NCBI RefSeq assembly: GCF_001632365.1
Contig: NW_024468524.1
Coordinates: forward strand, 200,631-211,147
Origin: Laetiporus sulphureus 93-53
Taxonomy: Eukaryota; Basidiomycota; Agaricomycetes; Polyporales; Laetiporaceae
Direction: 5' to 3'
DNA length: 10,517 nucleotides
The notes under the pieces were generated by a model. It saw nothing but the letters and a program-made list of their open reading frames with translations, searched no databases and was not told the DNA's origin. The translations under genes were made by a program, and so were the position numbers. Below are positions 8,180 to 10,517 of the stretch, one piece after another. Position 1 is the first letter of the stretch. The number at the start of each line of letters is the position of its first letter.

Positions 8180-8220
8180 GCCCTGATCCCCCTGATCCCA
8201 AAGGAATCCCCCTGAACCCT
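8180..8220 (-). other. G-run cluster in the element B LTR, possible G-quadruplex
   Basis: On the minus (sense) strand this stretch has five G runs of three to five bases, separated by TTCA, ATTCCTTT, ATCA and ATCA. The ATCA-spaced part comes from a short tandem repeat (CCCTGATCC on the plus strand). One loop is eight bases, slightly above the strict seven-base rule. It lies downstream of the TATA box, so it would be in the transcript. Confidence 0.4.
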
Positions 8221-8369
8221 ATGTGGTACAAGAGCCTGTTGACTTACTGGTCAATGTGGCAGATGCAGGAAAGGGTGAGAGATATATGAAGGAGCTGGTG
8301 AGCTCAGTGGGTGCTACTGGTAGTAAACGAGGAGAAACAATCTGAGGTTTCGTCCCCTACATGGCTGGT

Positions 8370-8377
8370 CTTATATA
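8370..8377 (-). promoter_or_regulatory. TATA box of element B LTR promoter
   Basis: TATATAAG on the minus strand sits about 460 bp into the LTR, a normal place for the U3/R transition. Transcription would be expected to start 25-40 bp downstream, around 8330-8350. In this 3' copy the promoter would drive transcription outward, toward element A. Confidence 0.6.
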
Positions 8378-8506
8378 CACGTACAGCGGGCTATCTTACC
8401 TAAGCTACCTATCTACGGGTATAAGCAAATGGCTGTACATGAAACAATAGGATGTCCGGAAGTAGAACAATAAGTGGGAAGATCGATGGTTGCTGCAGTA
8501 ATGCAT

Positions 8507-8566
8507 GTGCACATCGTGCCTATCTTGGTTTCCCTTTTGTTCTCCGGTGTGAACATCGTACCTATC
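8507..8566. repeat. Short subrepeat within element B U3
   Basis: GTGCACATCGTGCCTATC (8507-8524) and GTGAACATCGTACCTATC (8549-8566) match at 16 of 18 positions and are 42 bp apart. Such subrepeats in U3 often hold enhancer-like protein sites. Only two copies are visible. Confidence 0.55.
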
Positions 8567-8840
8567 CAGGCTTCTGGCTAAACTAATAGGAAGCGGAAGG
8601 CCGACGCATAACAATAGTCCTTGTTCCCTTTGTTCCCAAATGGGTGCCTCTATTGTATCCTGGAATAGACAGGCCCGACCGTATCATCCATGGGTCTGGA
8701 CCATAACATGTGATGTGGACTATCACCTGATCTCTACGTGTCGGGTCTGTGGCTGAGTGGTGTGAGATATTGGTGAAGCACGTGATCTGTGGTGTGAGAA
8801 AAGTCACGTGCGGACTTTGTGGTGAAAATCTGTGACACTA

Positions 8841-8850
8841 CCCCCCTCTC
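8841..8850 (-). promoter_or_regulatory. Polypurine tract of element B
   Basis: GAGAGGGGGG on the minus strand lies three bases (TAG) before the LTR start at 8837 and five bases after the stop codon of the integrase-dUTPase frame. In Ty3/Gypsy elements this tract primes plus-strand DNA synthesis. Its position supports the LTR boundary. Confidence 0.8.
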
Positions 8851-8855
8851 AAGGC

Positions 8856-10517
8856 TCATTGTCCCGAGGAGCCAAAACCTTTATTACCCCTTCTAGTTGC
8901 TCGCAACGGTTGGTAGCTTCGGGAGGGAAGCCCTTCTGCATAATACTCGAAGATTATTTGGGCTATTCTATCTCCTGGCTTGACCGAAAATACAAAATCT
9001 GTTGTATTGATTAGTACGACCTTGAGTTCTCCAGTGTAATCTGGATCGACGACTCCTGCGCCCACGTCAATTCCTCGTGCAGCCAGTCCGCTGCGTGGAG
9101 CTATTCGTGTATAGGTATGTTTGGGAGGGTCAATCGCGACCCCCGTTCCTACCACAGCTCGTGAATGCAAGGGGATTTCATGCATTTCTGCTGCATAAAT
9201 ATCCCATCCTGCTGCTTCATTTGAGGATTTTTTCGGTGATTTGGCGAGATCTGTCATCTTATGATATAGGAAGAACTCATCTGGATGGTCGGACATATTG
9301 ATTCGGTGTGTGGAGATCGGTGCAACTTCATATGAGGATAATTCGAAGCATTTTCCACCAAAAGTGATGACCCTGATTGGTGCTTTGGCTGCATCTGGGT
9401 GTTGCTGGTGGAATTCGTGAAGAAGTTCGTCGGCGTTGGTAAGATTTGTTCGGGGTTCCCATGTATCGTCGGAATGGTCATAGCCTTTCCATTTGATGAG
9501 GTATTGGACCCTTCCCCTTACAACCTTCGAGTCTAGTATTTCCTCAACTTCGAATTCTGGTTCTCCTTCGATTTCTATGGCTGGGGGCTTTGGGGGTTCG
9601 CGGTTTGCGACCATGTCTTGATGGTACATGATCAACTTGCTAGCATGGAAGACTGGGTGGACCTTCATTTGCTTAGGCAGTTCCAGTTTAAATGTGACTG
9701 GGCCTAGCTTCTGAAGTACTTTGTAAGGTCCGAAGTTTTGCGTGCCTAGCTTCGTGGACTTGACTTTTACTCTGAGATCCTTTCCCTTGAGTAAAACTAG
9801 ATCTCCGACTTTGAATGGGACTTCTCCCTTTTTCTCATCGAAGTACCATTTCATTCGTGAAGCTAAAACTTCCAATGCTGCCTTTGCCTGTTCTTGTGCC
9901 TCAGATCGGTGGGCGAATAGATGTTCCAATGAGGGATGACGTATTGATTCGTGTACGTCTGGTGCCATTTTTGGATGTCGGCCATATTCGACAAAGAATG
10001 GGGAAAGTGCGGTGGATTCATGGGTCTGGTTGTTGTATGAAAATTCTGCTGTCGGTAGGTAATAGACCCAATCGTTCTGTCTATGGTTACAGTACATTCG
10101 CAGATACTGTTCCAACACCTGGTTAACCCTTTCTGTCTGACCGTCTGTCTGGGGGTGATATGCAGTGGACATTGTTGACTTTATACCGAGCTTCTGGCAA
10201 AACTCCTGGAATAGTTTGCTCGCAAATTGAGTACCTCTGTCTGAGATAATTTGGCGCGGCAATCCATGGAGTTTGAAGACTTCGTTATAGAATATGTTAG
10301 CGACTTGCGACGATGTGACTGTATCATCCATTGCATAAAAGTGCGCTCGCTTCGTGAGTCTGTCCACGACGACAAGTATTGCCGTCTTCTTCTCTCCCCT
10401 AAAGTCCATGGCTGGAGGAAGTTGTGTGATGAGATCTACTGTGACGATCTCCCATGGTTCTCCTGGTACCTCGTTTGGTTGTAGTAGTCCGTATGGTTTT
10501 TCTCTTGAGTACTTGTT
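8856..10517 (-). CDS. Element B integrase-chromodomain-dUTPase (C-terminal part of Pol, open at the right edge)
   Basis: The frame enters from beyond the window and runs 553 codons to a TGA at 8856, with no stop or shift. Residues are numbered from the window edge. The integrase core has Asp28 (VTVDLIT), Asp93 (SDRGTQF) and Glu129 (GQTER), exactly D-35-E between the last two. A GPY/F motif (GPYKVLQ) lies at about 263-269, followed by [12 protein letters not shown] chromodomain follows at about 321-371, with cage-like Phe, Trp and Tyr (FEVEEIL, LIKWKGY) and DTWEP; such domains in chromoviruses guide insertion to methylated histone H3. A complete dUTPase ends the protein: [44 protein letters not shown] and [11 protein letters not shown]. 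The methionine at 10409 is internal, since the frame stays open upstream with integrase sequence. The end falls right at motif 5. Confidence 0.95.
   Translation of the reverse strand, partial: NKYSREKPYGLLQPNEVPGEPWEIVTVDLITQLPPAMDFRGEKKTAILVVVDRLTKRAHFYAMDDTVTSSQVANIFYNEVFKLHGLPRQIISDRGTQFASKLFQEFCQKLGIKSTMSTAYHPQTDGQTERVNQVLEQYLRMYCNHRQNDWVYYLPTAEFSYNNQTHESTALSPFFVEYGRHPKMAPDVHESIRHPSLEHLFAHRSEAQEQAKAALEVLASRMKWYFDEKKGEVPFKVGDLVLLKGKDLRVKVKSTKLGTQNFGPYKVLQKLGPVTFKLELPKQMKVHPVFHASKLIMYHQDMVANREPPKPPAIEIEGEPEFEVEEILDSKVVRGRVQYLIKWKGYDHSDDTWEPRTNLTNADELLHEFHQQHPDAAKAPIRVITFGGKCFELSSYEVAPISTHRINMSDHPDEFFLYHKMTDLAKSPKKSSNEAAGWDIYAAEMHEIPLHSRAVVGTGVAIDPPKHTYTRIAPRSGLAARGIDVGAGVVDPDYTGELKVVLINTTDFVFSVKPGDRIAQIIFEYYAEGLPSRSYQPLRATRRGNKGFGSSGQ

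Larger units (their letters stand above)
8114..8837 (-). repeat. 3' LTR of element B (724 bp)
   Basis: The boundaries are TGTCACAG at the minus-strand start (8837) and CCGTGACA at the end (8114). These give a 6-bp terminal inverted repeat TGTCAC/GTGACA within the usual TG...CA ends. A polypurine tract lies immediately upstream of 8837. Inside, on the minus strand, are a TATA box at 8370-8377, a 42-bp-spaced subrepeat at 8507-8566, a G-rich stretch at 8180-8220 and three CACGTG sites (8165-8170, 8779-8784, 8805-8810). U3 would be about 460 bp, and R plus U5 about 260 bp. The 5' LTR is not in the window, so the ends rest on the terminal repeat and the tract. Confidence 0.8.
8114..10517 (-). mobile_element. 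Element B: Ty3/Gypsy chromovirus, 3' part, intact-looking
   Basis: The window holds the end of pol (integrase, chromodomain, dUTPase), a polypurine tract and the 3' LTR, all uninterrupted. The 5' LTR, gag, protease and RT lie beyond the right edge. CpG is plentiful: a hand count gives 21 in 8881-9300, against 5 in 300 bp of the element A gag (6001-6300). A clean 553-codon frame and intact catalytic motifs suggest recent insertion. It sits upstream of element A in the same orientation, outside its coding region. Confidence 0.92.

Noticed and set aside
8507..8566. CRISPR-like repeat
   Set aside because: Only two imperfect copies, inside an LTR of a eukaryotic retroelement.
8405..8807. Minus-strand ORFs inside the element B LTR
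   Set aside because: They fall wholly within the LTR, overlap the TATA and subrepeat region and show no domain.

Overview
The window is retrotransposon DNA from a fungal genome, most likely a basidiomycete. I see no host gene, tRNA, rRNA or CRISPR array. The host call rests on two things: the polyproteins are chromovirus-type Ty3/Gypsy, with the protease and reverse transcriptase (RT) style common in Agaricomycetes, and the decay pattern is plain CpG-to-TpG. That pattern suits genomes with CpG methylation better than the CpA-directed, AT-rich decay typical of ascomycete RIP. Coding sequence of both elements lies on the minus strand, so the 5' ends are at the higher coordinates.

Layout, left to right. 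Positions 1-555 hold no recognisable gene; there is a short duplicated box carrying a GTCACGT motif. Positions 556 to about 8013 hold element A, an old and dead Gypsy element. On the minus strand its order is: possible degenerate LTR (7511-8013), untranslated leader, gag (about 6933-3814), dUTPase (about 3650-3156), aspartic protease (3149-2700), RT (2642-1703), RNase H (1702-1265) and integrase (1246-556). The integrase stops abruptly inside its catalytic core. Positions 8014-8113 are a short spacer. Positions 8114-10517 are the 3' part of element B, a young and intact-looking Gypsy element. It has a 724-bp 3' LTR (8114-8837), a polypurine tract (8841-8850), and one uninterrupted reading frame that encodes integrase, chromodomain and dUTPase and is open at the right edge.

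The main point of interest is dUTPase. Element A carries it directly in front of the protease, the order used by betaretroviruses. Element B carries a clearly different dUTPase at the very C-terminus of the integrase, after a chromodomain. So two neighbouring elements encode the same nucleotide-pool enzyme at two different places in the polyprotein. That suggests either two captures or a domain relocation. The expected role is to remove dUTP so that reverse transcription does not put uracil into the cDNA.

Element A is also a clear record of decay. Of 14 in-frame stops in the main gag frame, 12 are TGA, and the conserved-motif changes in dUTPase and RT are nearly all explained by C-to-T or G-to-A change at CpG. 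Element B keeps abundant CpG and a clean frame, so it probably arrived later or has escaped silencing so far.
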